From Echeneis naucrates (Eukaryota; Chordata; Actinopteri; Carangiformes; Echeneidae), in NCBI RefSeq assembly GCF_900963305.1, contig NC_042524.1:5937764-6001763 (forward strand): a stretch of 64,000 nt of DNA. The letters run 5' to 3'. The notes under the pieces were generated by a model, which was not told the DNA's origin, searched no databases, and saw nothing but the letters and a program-made list of their open reading frames with translations. Below are positions 19,854 through 30,195 of the stretch, one piece after another. Position 1 is the stretch's first letter, and the number at the start of each line of letters is the position of its first letter. Position numbers and translations under genes: made by a program.

Positions 19854-20185
19854 AAATACACTCATGCCACAATTGTCTATGAGGACTAGAAACCAGAATT
19901 AACTTTAACCTAAAATGTGCCTTCGTCCAAATGTTGAATGATTTATGCCGAAAATATTTAGGTACAGACACACGCTCACTTTTAATCAGGCTCAAAATCA
20001 TCTTTAATCTCACTAAAGACATTTCTGTCTTTATTTTTTGCCTTTCACATTGTGACAAACTAAATTCTTTTTTCCTGGCTGTTTAGAGGACACACGGTAG
20101 CAATTATTAATTACCCAAATGAATTCTAGGCAGTTCTGTGTATACACATATACAGTCAACGGCTGCAGTTTCTGTTATGAAGAGT

Positions 20186-20209
20186 TTATAGTTATAGTTA
20201 TAGTTATAG
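20186..20209. repeat. Four tandem copies of TTATAG
   Basis: Exact head-to-tail hexamers in intergenic DNA; a minisatellite-like array too short to have an evident role. Confidence 0.95.
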
Positions 20210-21049
20210 TGAGTTTGTAATTCTCCAATACACTTCTAACTGTACCTTTACTTCCATTATAGCATGTTATAAACTATTAATTTACTTTTTGAAAATTGTA
20301 ATAAATGCCAAATATGTTGTATTTTATCGTTGTTCTTTTTTTTTTTTTTTTATCTCAAACCCATAACCCATTTCATTTGGTTATGCAAGAAGAAAAACTA
20401 TTTCATTCTCAAGAGCTGAGCAGAAGAAATACAAGATCTACACAAACACAAACAACTTGTTTCTAAGGATACGTCTAGGTGATGTTGCAAAACCGCGTGT
20501 TTACCATTTGTCAACATCCAAACTATTCCTCTCTGCTAAAAAGAAAAAGGAAAATCAGAAATAAGGTGGAAAAACTAAGTCAAGAGAAACATTGTCGTAC
20601 ATGTAGAGATCGCCTCATGCACACACAATAATGGAAAACAGGGAGAATCAGTCACTTTATTTATTATGTTCAGCTAGTTTGATGGATAAAAAATTATTAG
20701 GCTCAGACACTTAATGGTTACAGCAAAGGCAGACATCACATTAATATACAATGTGTTTCATATCCAGTTGTTTTTTAACACTCAAGCTTTGAATGTAACT
20801 CACATCATAGAAAATGCATCCTGTGAGTATCTTGGACTGATAAACAACATAAACTATCTTCACACAAAAATGTAAAGTCGGTGAAACCATTGTATGTTTA
20901 CATACAAAAAAACAGCAAATTTACACCGTGTGGCTACTTTAAAGCTTTAAATCATGTAATGCAGAAGATTACAGATGTTGATCCAAATGAATCAACAGAA
21001 GACGAATGATTCACTCAGTTCTTTGCCTCGTCTCTTTCCTGCTGATGAT

Positions 21050-21682
21050 CTAAACGTAGGCTTTGCTGCTGTCCACCGATCGAGTCTTGGAGTACTTCAC
21101 ATCATAGCTGTTCTCATCTCTGGGGGGGCAGGAGCTGCAGAGGAGGCTCCCACCCAGGAACAGGAGCGCTGCTGTGCCCCAGCCCATGTAGAGTGCGGCC
21201 CCCAACTCCCTCCTCTGAGCGTTGATGAGGACGGGGTTGTAGAAATCTCGGATGATGGTGTTGGCAATCCAGCAGACGGGAATGAGCACCATGAGTCCCG
21301 CGATGAGGAACATGATTCCAGCAGCGATGGCTACCTTGCACTTTTCCCTTTGGTCCTCTACACAGTTGGTGCATTTGCCCCCAACCACGGACAGAAGGAT
21401 CCCAAAGGCCCCAACAATGATGGCGATTACCACGAGTGCTCTGGCAGCCTGTAGGTCCTGAGGTAAGGCCAGGAGAGAATCGTACACCTTGCACTGCATC
21501 TGGCCTGTACTCTGCATCACACAATTCATCCACAAGCCCTCCCAGATCACCTGAGCAGTGATGATGTTGGCGCCGATGAAAGCGGTAACTTTCCACATGG
21601 GTAGAGCGCAGATGAGGATGGTCCCCAGAAAGCCGATGACGGCCAGGACCATGCCCAGAATTTGCTTTCCAGTGGACACCAT
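21050..21682 (-). CDS. Claudin (3/4-like), 210 aa, single exon
   Basis: A standard-length claudin. W30, GLW at 49-51 and the C54/C64 pair define the first loop; membrane segments fall near 8-28, 81-101, 117-137 and 160-182. The second loop reads [15 protein letters not shown], with Cys in place of Val-Ser before the loop Trp. CTNCVED and the CSSCPP pair after TM4 are likely palmitoylation sites. The tail [12 protein letters not shown] ends in the PDZ-binding -YV that docks ZO proteins. A TATA-like box lies 55 bp upstream of the ATG, implying a very short leader. The protein acts in the tight junction to seal or shape the paracellular path; ion selectivity cannot be read safely from the loop. 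Confidence 0.96.
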   Translation of the reverse strand: MVSTGKQILGMVLAVIGFLGTILICALPMWKVTAFIGANIITAQVIWEGLWMNCVMQSTGQMQCKVYDSLLALPQDLQAARALVVIAIIVGAFGILLSVVGGKCTNCVEDQREKCKVAIAAGIMFLIAGLMVLIPVCWIANTIIRDFYNPVLINAQRRELGAALYMGWGTAALLFLGGSLLCSSCPPRDENSYDVKYSKTRSVDSSKAYV

Positions 21683-21736
21683 GCTGAAGCTTTGATGAGC
21701 TGGTTAGAGGTGAGACTGCTGCTGAAAGCTGGAGTA

Positions 21737-21743
21737 ATTTATA
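21737..21743 (-). promoter_or_regulatory. TATA box for the 210-aa claudin at 21050-21682
   Basis: TATAAAT on the minus strand, about 55 bp upstream of the start codon. A start site 25-30 bp downstream would leave a leader of roughly 25-30 nt. Confidence 0.55.
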
Positions 21744-22420
21744 TGTGAGAAAAAGCAAAGAAAGGAAGCAGTCTTATTGCCAGCTCAGAGGGGAACATTT
21801 AAAAGCCACTTCCTTAGATGTTTTGTAGGAGGAGCAGTGGCTCTCAGTTGAAACTGTTTGAGAAGACATCCCACCTGACCAGTTGCTTCACAACTGTGGT
21901 GGGAAAAAGAACAGACAGCAGAGCTGAGAAGTTATTAAAACAAGAATTATAGTGGGAGAAAACGCAATTACTTAAAGTGGGATTTACCAAATAATCCACA
22001 CTCTTTGTGTGAGTCCACATGCTTTATTATTCATTTAACTTTCTGTCTAAATAAGAAATCAATAATTTCTTTAAAGCCCGAGTAAAAAATGTTACAGTGC
22101 AAATGAAATATATGAGAGTCAGTCAAAGTGAATTTAAATGTACTCTTCTCTTTCTGTTTGTCAAAGACCAAAAGATTTGCAATTCAAATCACATGACTTC
22201 CAGAGTGATCATGTGTCAGTACTGGTGACACACAATGATAGAAACATCCTCACAGAGAAAATCCCTCCTGTCCTGTCAGATTTGGGACAGAAACACAACA
22301 GTGTATCTTTGAGTTTGTCAGTATTAACTGTGTTACTGAAGGACACAGCAGATATTTGCTGAATAGGGAATCTCTATTCAATTTTTTTTTTTGGATGATA
22401 ATTTAATAACCTATTATTTA

Positions 22421-22620
22421 TTGTCATTCATTCACTTCTTATCCGGTGGAGCCAATCGCAGCTCACATTGGGCGAGGACAGGTCACCAGTCCATCACAGG
22501 GCCAACACAAAGAGACAGACAGAGACCAACAACCACTCACACTCAGAGGACAATTTAGAGCCACCAGTGAACCTAAACGTGATGTTTTTGGACTGTGGGA
22601 GGAAACCCACACACAGAAAG
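22421..22620 (+). repeat. Teleost interspersed repeat, near full middle part
   Basis: The stretch reads ...cttatccggtggagcc..., gggcgaggacaggtcaccag, tccatcacagggccaacaca, then gacaatttagagccaccagt and tttttggactgtgggaggaa. This order of phrases is found very often in fish genomes. Three further fragments of the same family occur in this window. I do not assign it to a class. Confidence 0.75.
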
Positions 22621-23237
22621 GCCCCAAGCGCAACAGCCGTGCAGCCAATTATTTCTTCCCGTTGTATTTACGTTATTTCATTGTATTTATCCTTTGTGTA
22701 TTGACACTGGCGGCACCAAAACTGGACATTTCACCCACACATATGCATTTGTGGCATATAACACATAAAGGTAGAAGCACTGACAACCAGTTTGGACTTT
22801 TCTGTTTTTTATTTATTTTATGCAAATACATCCACGGAGGAGCATGTGCTCTTGTCTGAGATTAAAAGTCACAAATTTATACTCTCCACTGCCTTCAATT
22901 CATTTTATTGTTGGGAGAGTTACAGTGAGGTATGTGACCTTCACTGTGTGGACACAGGTTCAAGCATAACATTTAGACCATCAATTAACAAAAAAGTAAA
23001 ATCCTCTAAAAAGAAAAAAGTTGACTTTTTTTTTTTTTCATTTTTAAATACAAACCTATTTATTTTCCCCATTTTCATAACATCTAAGCAGCAGAGTTAC
23101 AAAAGACACTGACAGATCGTTATATAATATCAAAATGTGAATGTCATCAAAGTTAAACTTTACTGATCTTTCCAAAGAGATGTTCTGATATTGGACCGGA
23201 TTAACATTTAACCATAAAAGATCAGTGAGCACACAGA

Positions 23238-25092
23238 TCAGAGCCAAGCGTGGTAAAATTCACTTGGTATTGTTGATAGTCTGCTGGGGACGTTGTGCAG
23301 TGGATTATTCGTCTCAATGAAAAATCCCCTCTGGGCTTTGTTCAGGGGCTTATGGTCATGCACTTGGGCTACGTGTTTTACCATCCTACTTGGCGTTTGA
23401 TCAAACATCCCCCAGCTGTTTGATGTCATCACATCAGACCTCAGAGATTCTGTGCGGGATGGGCTGTTGCTGACTTTAGCACTTGAGCTGTCTGACATGA
23501 AGGGATAGAGGGCAGGTTGGGGTCTGTCCTTCCTGCAGCAGACGAGACACATCAGAGCACCGCCAAGGAGGAGCAGCAGAGAGGAGGCCCAGCCGACGTA
23601 GATGGACGAGCCCACCTCCCTCTTTAGAGCGGCAGCCACAAGGGGGTCATTGTAGACTGAGATGGTGGCTCCTGCTGACCAGCTGGCTGCAACCAGACAC
23701 AGGATGCCTGAGAGAACACAGAGAACTCCTCCCAGGAGGCACGCCTGCAAGGATGAAGGATGTGCATGTGATGCTGCAATGAAAATATTTCCGAGTGCTA
23801 ATTTTATAGTATGAAAATGACTGAAAACAGTCGAATACAGTTGAAATTGCTGTTACTTGAAGCTGGTCAGAAAATCACACACACAGATGCTGCACACACA
23901 TGCACAGACACACACATACACACACAGGTTTTGAAACCACTTCAGCCATTTGCTCAGAAGGCTGACTCTCGTCGTTTTGTGTTGTTTGTTTTTCTTGTAA
24001 TTTTTATCATGATTTGAGAAACTAATTTTGAACCTCTTATTGATCTCACCACTGAGGTATGAAATCAACCTGTCGACTTCCATTCACCATCTGAGGTAGA
24101 GACAGTATTTGTTCCACAACTCGAACGCACCACCCAGTGACTTTGACTTCCTGTGGCAATGTAAAAGTCATTTAATGAATGTAACTCAATTTAGCTAAAA
24201 TTTTAATTGAAAGAGTTGTGTGAGATATACAGGAGCCTTTAAGTGCCTACTGCCTTACGCATTAGTTCACATGTTAAGGCATAAAATGTAGGAGTTAATA
24301 AACATGGTGGTCTTGGTAATAACTGTATTTGTGTACATTACCAGACAAACTAGACAGTAGGCCCCAAGGAGGTTAATTTTGGACTGCTGTTGAGGACTCA
24401 AATCTACGTTTGTGCTGCATTTCCTCACAGCACTGAAAGCATTTGGTCCACACAGCATGAGAACGGCTCCAGTACCTTTTTCCTGGAGGAAGATCTGGAC
24501 ACAGCCTCATTTGGGTCAGATGAAGTCCCCCTACAGTTGGTCACACCTCCTCGAAGGAGGCTAACCAGAAAGCCAAGTAGGCCGACAAAGATGGAGAGCA
24601 GCGTGAGGGCTCGTCCAGCCTGGATGTCGGGGGTCATGGTGTTGGACGACGTGTGTCTCTTACACTGCATCTGTCCCGTCGCCTGGAGGACGCAGTGTAA
24701 CCACAGACCGTCCCACACCTAAGACAAAAACAAGCGTCATCCGTCAATTTGGAAGTCTTTTTTTACAACTCATGCCTGCTGATACTTTGTTTAAAATCTT
24801 TGGCATTTTATTTTTTGATGTCTCATTTTCGGGAAACGGCTCACTTCAATGTACTTCCGCATTAATGTGACTAACACACATTCTGTTAACGCAACTATCT
24901 GTTTTGGCACTTCCATGTGGAATGAATTTCTCTGTGGTGTGATGCATATAAACTTACCGACTGTGCAGTCACAATATTGGGTCCCACAAAAGATGTCTCA
25001 CGCCACATTGGTAGTCCGCAGGCCAAACACACTCCTAACACACCCGTCAGACACAGCGCCAAGCCCCAGACCTGCTTGCACTGCCCCCGCAT
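23238..25092 (-). CDS. Divergent three-exon claudin with a non-PDZ tail, 294 aa
   Basis: Exons on the minus strand are 25092-24958, 24718-24476 and 23744-23238, joined at GT-AG sites (CG|GTAAGT..CTTAG|GTG and AAG|GTACTG..TGCAG|GCG), both in phase 0. The product keeps every core claudin mark: W30, G49-L50-W51, C54, C64, an Arg at the end of loop 1 (QAGRAL), and a second loop with SW. Membrane segments lie near 8-28, 79-101, 127-148 and 168-190. It differs from its neighbours in having introns, a short Ser-rich loop between TM2 and TM3, and a tail of about 100 residues ending -FYHAWL, which is not the usual -YV. The missing N-terminal MAS/MVS motif is replaced by MRGQCK. An imperfect CA-rich tract lies in intron 2 (about 23877-23927). 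A TATTTATG box near 25270-25280 may be its promoter. Likely a tight-junction-type protein whose scaffold contacts differ; the intron positions could be ancestral or gained. Confidence 0.88.
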
Positions 25093-25886
25093 TTTGAAAT
25101 ACAGTTAGGCAGCAGTAAACGGAAAACCACAGCTACAGCAAAAAAGATTTGATATTCTCCACAGGTCTCCAAGTTTCTCCTGTCGATAGTTGTTTTTCTG
25201 TGAAGCTGGCAGAAGATGAAGTTCAACAGAAATGTGTAACTGTGCAGCTCGTCTTCAAGTCAACAGAGAGCATAAATATCCCTGAGCTAAATCCAAATCA
25301 AGTATTTCAGGCTTTTAAACAAATTTAAAGGGGTGGTGGTTCTTTATGATAACACATTGTTCATTATGTGCTAAAAATGGCCTTCAGTTTCATAATAAAG
25401 AGACAAAAATGCAAAAATTCAAAAATGAGAAGTAAATTTATTTATTTTTAAGCGAAATAGAAACAGTGTAATTCTATTGAGCAGTCGTTTCACAACCTTT
25501 ATTTTAAAAAAAAATAAAAAGAAGTTCTTCACCACACCGGCATCAGGAATACTGTGTAAGGCTTTTATCAAACGTGATTTTAAAGGTCTTAATTGTTAAA
25601 AAGTTATTCTTCATTTGTCCTGTACATATTAAAACGTGCCACATGAACTGCAGCTTCACAAGAATCCTTCACTTAAACAACGCTGGCTCTTACTGTAGTT
25701 ATTCTTCACTTCTAACATGCTGTGCGTTGTAATATTATACAGTGATTTCAGACTGATTAGCGGTGAAATGTCTGTACAGTGCAATCAAGAGTTGGAAAAA
25801 GAGCTTCAATCAGATAAAGTCCGTCACTATGAGCACAGTTCTGTACATTTTATGGATGGCACTGTGTGCTCCATTGTCTTGCTGCC

Positions 25887-26444
25887 TCAGCACCCATAGG
25901 TACTACACAACACCCCTCCTCCAATGACGAGCAGAGCTCCAGATGCCCAGCCTACGTATATGGAAGCTCCGAGCTCCCCCCTCCTGTCGCTGCTGGGCAA
26001 AGGGTTGAAGAAACCTGTGATGATGGTGTGAGCGGACCAGCTGACGGGAATGATGCACAGGAGCCCTGCTATTATGAACACCACACCTCCAGCCAGGCCA
26101 ATGTTGGCTTTGTTCCGCCTTTCGTCCTGAAAGAAGTTGGTGCAGCGGGCCCCAACCACAGTGAGGCCGATGGCCACCACGCTGGCACCGATGGAAGCAC
26201 AGATCAAGGCTCTGGAGGCCTGCAGGTCCCGCGGTAAAGCCAGCACAGAGTCATAGGCTTTACACTGCGAGTGGCCGGTGCTCTGAATCACACAGTTCAT
26301 CCACAGACCTTCCCAGAAGACCTGAGAGGTGATGATGTTTGCGCCAACAAAGGCCGTCACCTTCCACATTGGCAGCCCGCAGATAAGGATGGTGCCAAGA
26401 AAGCCAATAATTGCCAAACACACACCAACTAACTGAGTCCGCAT
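25887..26444 (-). CDS. Tail-less claudin, 185 aa
   Basis: A single-exon claudin with W27, GLW 46-48, C51 and C61, so the N-terminus is three residues shorter than its neighbours. Second loop is [24 protein letters not shown]. After TM4 (about 160-181) the protein stops within a few residues, at CSTYGC, leaving no cytoplasmic tail and no PDZ ligand. The frame is otherwise intact and membrane segments are well conserved, so this does not look like a dead gene. It could insert in tight junctions without ZO binding, as tail-truncated claudins are known to form strands poorly anchored to scaffolds. An unseen downstream exon that restores a tail is possible but no good donor was seen before the stop. 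Confidence 0.9.
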   Translation of the reverse strand: MRTQLVGVCLAIIGFLGTILICGLPMWKVTAFVGANIITSQVFWEGLWMNCVIQSTGHSQCKAYDSVLALPRDLQASRALICASIGASVVAIGLTVVGARCTNFFQDERRNKANIGLAGGVVFIIAGLLCIIPVSWSAHTIITGFFNPLPSSDRRGELGASIYVGWASGALLVIGGGVLCSTYGC

Positions 26445-27535
26445 GTTTCCAAAAAAATAGTAATTCGAGGCAGGAAAAAGTTCAGCACACTCTCAGAGAC
26501 CAATAAAATCCACATTCAGAAAAGCTTCAGATCATTCTGATCACAAGTTTTCCCTCGGCCGTAAATGCGGCTGATTGTGTTTTGCTCTGCAGGTATGAGG
26601 ACGAAGAGTAGCAGGGAGGGGACTAGGTTGCAGATCGGGTTTCCTGCTTGTCCTGATTCCTGCTTGCTGCAAATGGGCAGGAGGAAGAAATACAAAAGAG
26701 CATGAATGAGAAATTGATGTGGCCCAGAAAAGGTACAGAGAGGGGGCAGTAAAACAATCTAGCCCTGGGGGAAAGTGCCCTAATGTTTAGGGATTTTTTT
26801 TAAACACATCCGACCACTCTGAAAACCCAAGATCATCTGACTCCAGACTGCTGATACAGTGTCAAATGTACAAGTGAATCGACTCCACTAAACTTCTCAG
26901 CCTTTAAACAAACCAGACTTGAAGACGTTTAAAGCAGCTAAAATTGTGAAAAAAAGATGCTGGGAAAGGAAAGACAAAATTGTTGAGCTTGTAGAAAAGA
27001 TGCCAGCTCAGTTAAGTAAACATGTCTGTCAACTTTCAGTTCCAATTTTTTGGTGCCACTGAAGCCCTTTTAATGAGAACTGACTGAAGGAGTTTTGGGC
27101 TTCAGTCATGTGAGGCAACCAGCATTGAGGTCAAATCATTGCGTGGTCTGCTGTCAGAGTGTACATTTTGTACACAAGACATGTTCAAGGGGAGAAGGTC
27201 ATTTGCCATCATGTATATTGGGAAGTTTGAGTTAGCCAACTACATCGCCTGCCAAGTTTGAGTGCAATCACTGCAACAGTTGCAAACACTGAACAGTTTA
27301 CTCATGCAAGGCACAAGACAAGCACGTTACCCACAAACAAGTTTAGCCATCTAGCCTTGAAGTCAGTTGCTTGAGCTTCGCTGTTGTAAACAAGCTAGTA
27401 AAACTGGCTCAAACTAATCTGAAATGCAGCAACAAACAAAGCAACCAGTTGGGTAGAAGGAACATTTATTAAAAACAGTAAAAACATTGACATTAAACAA
27501 AAATTTATCTTTCCTGCAGTAAGAGTGTGCCGTTT
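26445..27535. other. Intergenic spacer between claudins 4 and 5
   Basis: Holds the promoter side of the tail-less claudin and, at the right, the very short 3' UTR of the next one (reverse-complement AATAAA at 27465-27470, about 65 bp past its stop). No TATA box or further gene seen. Confidence 0.55.
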
Positions 27536-28168
27536 TTAAACATAGGCTCCTCCACTAGCTGCTGAGCGTGGGGCTGAATATTTGACTGAGTATCTGCTGT
27601 CCTTACGCCGCTGACACTGGCAGCACAGCAGGGCTCCCCCGATGAGCAGGAGTCCTGCTGACCCCCAGCCGATGAACAGCGACGCTCCCAGCTCCCTCCT
27701 CTGTGCATCGGCCACAATGGGGTTGTAGAAGCTCCTGATGACCTCGTTAGCAGACCAGGACACGGGGATCAAGCACAGAATGCCACCGACGATGAAAAAC
27801 ACCCCTGCAGCAATGGCGACCTTGCTCTTGGCCACCTCGTCGTCGATGCAGTTGGTGCACTTTCCCCCGGCGACGGCGAGCAGGAGTCCCAAGAAGGCCA
27901 CCAGGATGGAGATCACAACGAGGGCCCGGGCCACCTGGAGGTCCCGGGGCAGAGCGAGCATGGAGTCGTACACCTTGCACTGCATCTGGCCAGTGCTCTG
28001 CTTCACACAGTTCATCCACAGGCCTTCCCAGAAGACCTGTGCCGTCACTATGTTGTTCCCGATGAAAGCAGACACCTTCCACATGGGCAGGGCACAGATG
28101 ACAATGTCTCCCAAAAAGCCAATGGCTGCCAGGAATATGCCAAGGCTCTGGAGTCCTGCAGATGCCAT
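27536..28168 (-). CDS. Claudin (3/4-like), 210 aa, single exon
   Basis: Standard claudin: W30, GLW 49-51, C54/C64, four membrane segments, second loop [18 protein letters not shown], cysteine cluster CCQCQ after TM4, and a tail that ends [15 protein letters not shown] with a PDZ-binding -[10 protein letters not shown] after TM2 is typical. The promoter has a TATTTAA box about 78 bp upstream of the ATG, and the poly(A) signal is about 65 bp past the stop, so the whole transcript is compact. It is head-to-head with the plus-strand claudin starting at 29563; the pair shares a 1.4-kb spacer. The two proteins also share the loop-1 phrase [11 protein letters not shown] and the CCQCQ/CCQCP cluster, which suggests that they arose by an inverted duplication. 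Confidence 0.96.
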   Translation of the reverse strand: MASAGLQSLGIFLAAIGFLGDIVICALPMWKVSAFIGNNIVTAQVFWEGLWMNCVKQSTGQMQCKVYDSMLALPRDLQVARALVVISILVAFLGLLLAVAGGKCTNCIDDEVAKSKVAIAAGVFFIVGGILCLIPVSWSANEVIRSFYNPIVADAQRRELGASLFIGWGSAGLLLIGGALLCCQCQRRKDSRYSVKYSAPRSAASGGAYV

Positions 28169-28245
28169 AGTTCTCTCACCTCAGACAGCCGGCGTGACCG
28201 TGTGGAGCAGCAATGGAAACACATTGTGGGCTTTACCCCCTGCAG

Positions 28246-28253
28246 CTTAAATA
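28246..28253 (-). promoter_or_regulatory. TATA-like box for the claudin at 27536-28168
   Basis: GTATTTAAG-type box on the minus strand about 78 bp upstream of the ATG. Confidence 0.5.
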
Positions 28254-29477
28254 CCCACCTGGCTTCTCCTGATTGGCTGTTCTTAACTGTCCAAACGTAA
28301 AACACCTGCAGTCTTTAAGCTGCTCCCATGATGCCAACCACATTCTGGTTGTTGCTGAATGATGGTTGAAATGGGATGATTACGTCGAAGAGGGATTGCT
28401 GCTTCATTTGGAAGTATCTCCAACAAAACTTTATCTATTAATCAGATGTGTATTCTAATGTTTATTATCTTTCTTTCTCTTTTCAAGCCTCCATGTGTTG
28501 ATTTTTATTGATCAAACAAGTTTTGAAAGCAGAAAATGAGGTCAGCATGGAGAAATCAATCACGTAGCCCACATATGACCGTTGACCTGGCTGTGATCTA
28601 AGAGAGAGAAATACTTTTGATGCCTTTTTCCAGTGTAATATTATCCTGATTTACACAGTGAGAGACTGTCAAACACCAGCAGACTATTGAAGGCTGCTTG
28701 CACACCACTTTTCTCCATTTTCCTTTCTCTGTGTCGTTATCAAGCTGACTACCTCCACATGTGCTGAGTGGTGAGGCCGGCTGAGCTGAACATCCACAAA
28801 CGAAGGAACCAGGTATGTTTTCAAACAGAGAATAAAAACATGAAAAATAGTTAAAGAAGCATTCATATCAGAATAATAGTCTGTACAGGAATATTGTATC
28901 GATGGCAATATTTTCTTAGATGAGTTTCAGGTTTTTGCATTTAACTTCAAAGTAGTGGTTGAATAATGAGGTTTAATGATAATAAAATAAGTCCAATATT
29001 GACTTTTTTTTTTTTTTTTGCCAACTATTGTATCATTACAACAATTTGAAGTCAAATGTACCAACACTATGATTTTCTTTTCTTTGTACATTAGACATTT
29101 CTCAAAAAATGACATAATCAACATTTTCTATTCAGCTCCTCTATAAGCATTCCACATATCCACCAGCCTGAAAAGATTTTGTTGCTGCATTATTGTTCTA
29201 GGCAAAACACTAAGTGAATGTTTTACATCTTCCTACTCTATAAAGTGAGATTTTTATGTAGGCTATATGAGCTTTTGTCTCTTGACATTGTTGAAGCTCC
29301 TTTTTTTTTTTTTTTTTTTTTTTTTTATTCTCAGAGCTCAGCCGGGGCACCAGAGGGCCTCTTTGTAGGACTGCAGCGCCTCTGAACTCAAAGGCAGAAT
29401 GATGGATGTTTTCTATCTGAGTAACGGAGCCAAAGCCCACCCAGAGGAGGCTGCTACTCAGGGGCATCTCTGGGTCA

Positions 29478-29484
29478 TATAAAA
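29478..29484 (+). promoter_or_regulatory. TATA box for the claudin at 29563-30195
   Basis: TATAAAA about 80 bp upstream of the chosen ATG. A start 25-30 bp further on (about 29508) would place the upstream ATG at 29512 almost at the cap, which supports the downstream ATG at 29563 as the true start. Confidence 0.65.
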
Positions 29485-29562
29485 CTTCCCCACACTAGGA
29501 GAGAATTTAGTGTGAAGTCCGGGAGTGACTCAGATAAAGAACAGGAACTCCAGCAAACAGCA

Positions 29563-30195
29563 ATGGCATCTTTAGGTCTGCAGATTTTGGGCGTCGGGCT
29601 GGCGGTGCTTGGGTGGATAGGAAACATCCTGATCTGTATGCTGCCCTTGTGGAAGGTGTCTGCTTTCATTGGGAACAACATCGTGGTGGCCCAGACGATC
29701 TGGGAGGGCCTGTGGATGACCTGCGTGGTGCAGAGCACGGGCCAGATGCAATGCAAGGTCTACGACTCCCTGCTGGCCCTGCCTCCAGACCTCCAGGCGG
29801 CCCGAGCCATGGTGGTCATCGCCATCCTGTTCTCTCTGTTTGGCCTTCTGCTCTCCGTGGTTGGAGGGAAATGTACCACCTGTGTTGGGGACAAGGCAGC
29901 AAAAGCCAGAGTGGCCATCTCAGCAGGAATTTTCTTCATCCTGAGCGGGGCTCTGTGTCTGGTGACGGTCTCTCTGCCAGCTAACACTATCATAAAGGAT
30001 TTCTACAACCCCCTGGTTCCTGACGCCCAGAGGAGAGAGCTGGGAGCATGTTTGTATGTGGGCTGGGGAGCATCAGGACTGTTGCTGATTGGCGGCGCTC
30101 TCCTCTGCTGTCAGTGCCCGACGGGGAGAGATCGTTATAATGGACCGAAGTACTCGCCTCCGAAATCCACAACCCCTGGGAAGGAATTTGTCTGA
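29563..30195 (+). CDS. Claudin (3/4-like), 210 aa, single exon, altered second loop
   Basis: The open frame begins at 29512, but MASLGLQI at 29563 aligns exactly with claudin N-termini, so that ATG is chosen; the 17 codons before it have no claudin match. W30, GLW 49-51 and C54/C64 are in place. Two oddities: LPLW replaces LPMW at the first-loop start, and the second loop reads [19 protein letters not shown] where other copies have PVSW(S/T)A, so the loop Trp is Leu-Pro. The rest of the loop, [11 protein letters not shown], is normal. The tail ends -GKEFV, a fair PDZ-binding end. The AATAAA at 30503-30508 is the likely poly(A) signal. The gene is convergent with the next claudin. Confidence 0.95.
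   Translation: MASLGLQILGVGLAVLGWIGNILICMLPLWKVSAFIGNNIVVAQTIWEGLWMTCVVQSTGQMQCKVYDSLLALPPDLQAARAMVVIAILFSLFGLLLSVVGGKCTTCVGDKAAKARVAISAGIFFILSGALCLVTVSLPANTIIKDFYNPLVPDAQRRELGACLYVGWGASGLLLIGGALLCCQCPTGRDRYNGPKYSPPKSTTPGKEFV

Larger units (their letters stand above)
19199..21049. other. Intergenic spacer between claudins 1 and 2
   Basis: The left part should hold the promoter of the leftward 313-aa claudin and the right part the 3' UTR of the next one. A reverse-complement AATAAA at about 20657-20662 fits a poly(A) signal for the latter. No TATA box was found for the former. The large plus-strand frame over 18500-19537 is antisense to the claudin and is not a gene. Confidence 0.55.
21683..23237. 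other. Intergenic spacer between claudins 2 and 3
   Basis: Contains the TATA box of claudin 2, an interspersed repeat (22421-22620) and the 3' UTR of the three-exon claudin. A reverse-complement AATAAA at 23059-23064 lies about 175 bp beyond that gene's stop. No other gene seen. Confidence 0.55.
28169..29562. promoter_or_regulatory. Shared divergent spacer between two head-to-head claudins
   Basis: The only DNA between two claudins transcribed apart. Each has its own TATA-type box, at 28246-28253 (minus) and 29478-29484 (plus), so two separate core promoters share any enhancer between them. A poly-T run of about 28 bases at 29299-29326 and another at about 29004-29020 occupy part of it. No gene was seen inside. 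Confidence 0.5.

Noticed and set aside
20975-21454. 159-codon plus-strand frame
   Set aside because: Reverse-strand shadow of the claudin at 21050-21682.
29512-29562. 17-codon extension of the claudin at 29563
   Set aside because: The TATA box at 29478 would place the cap at about this point, and MASLG aligns with other claudins.
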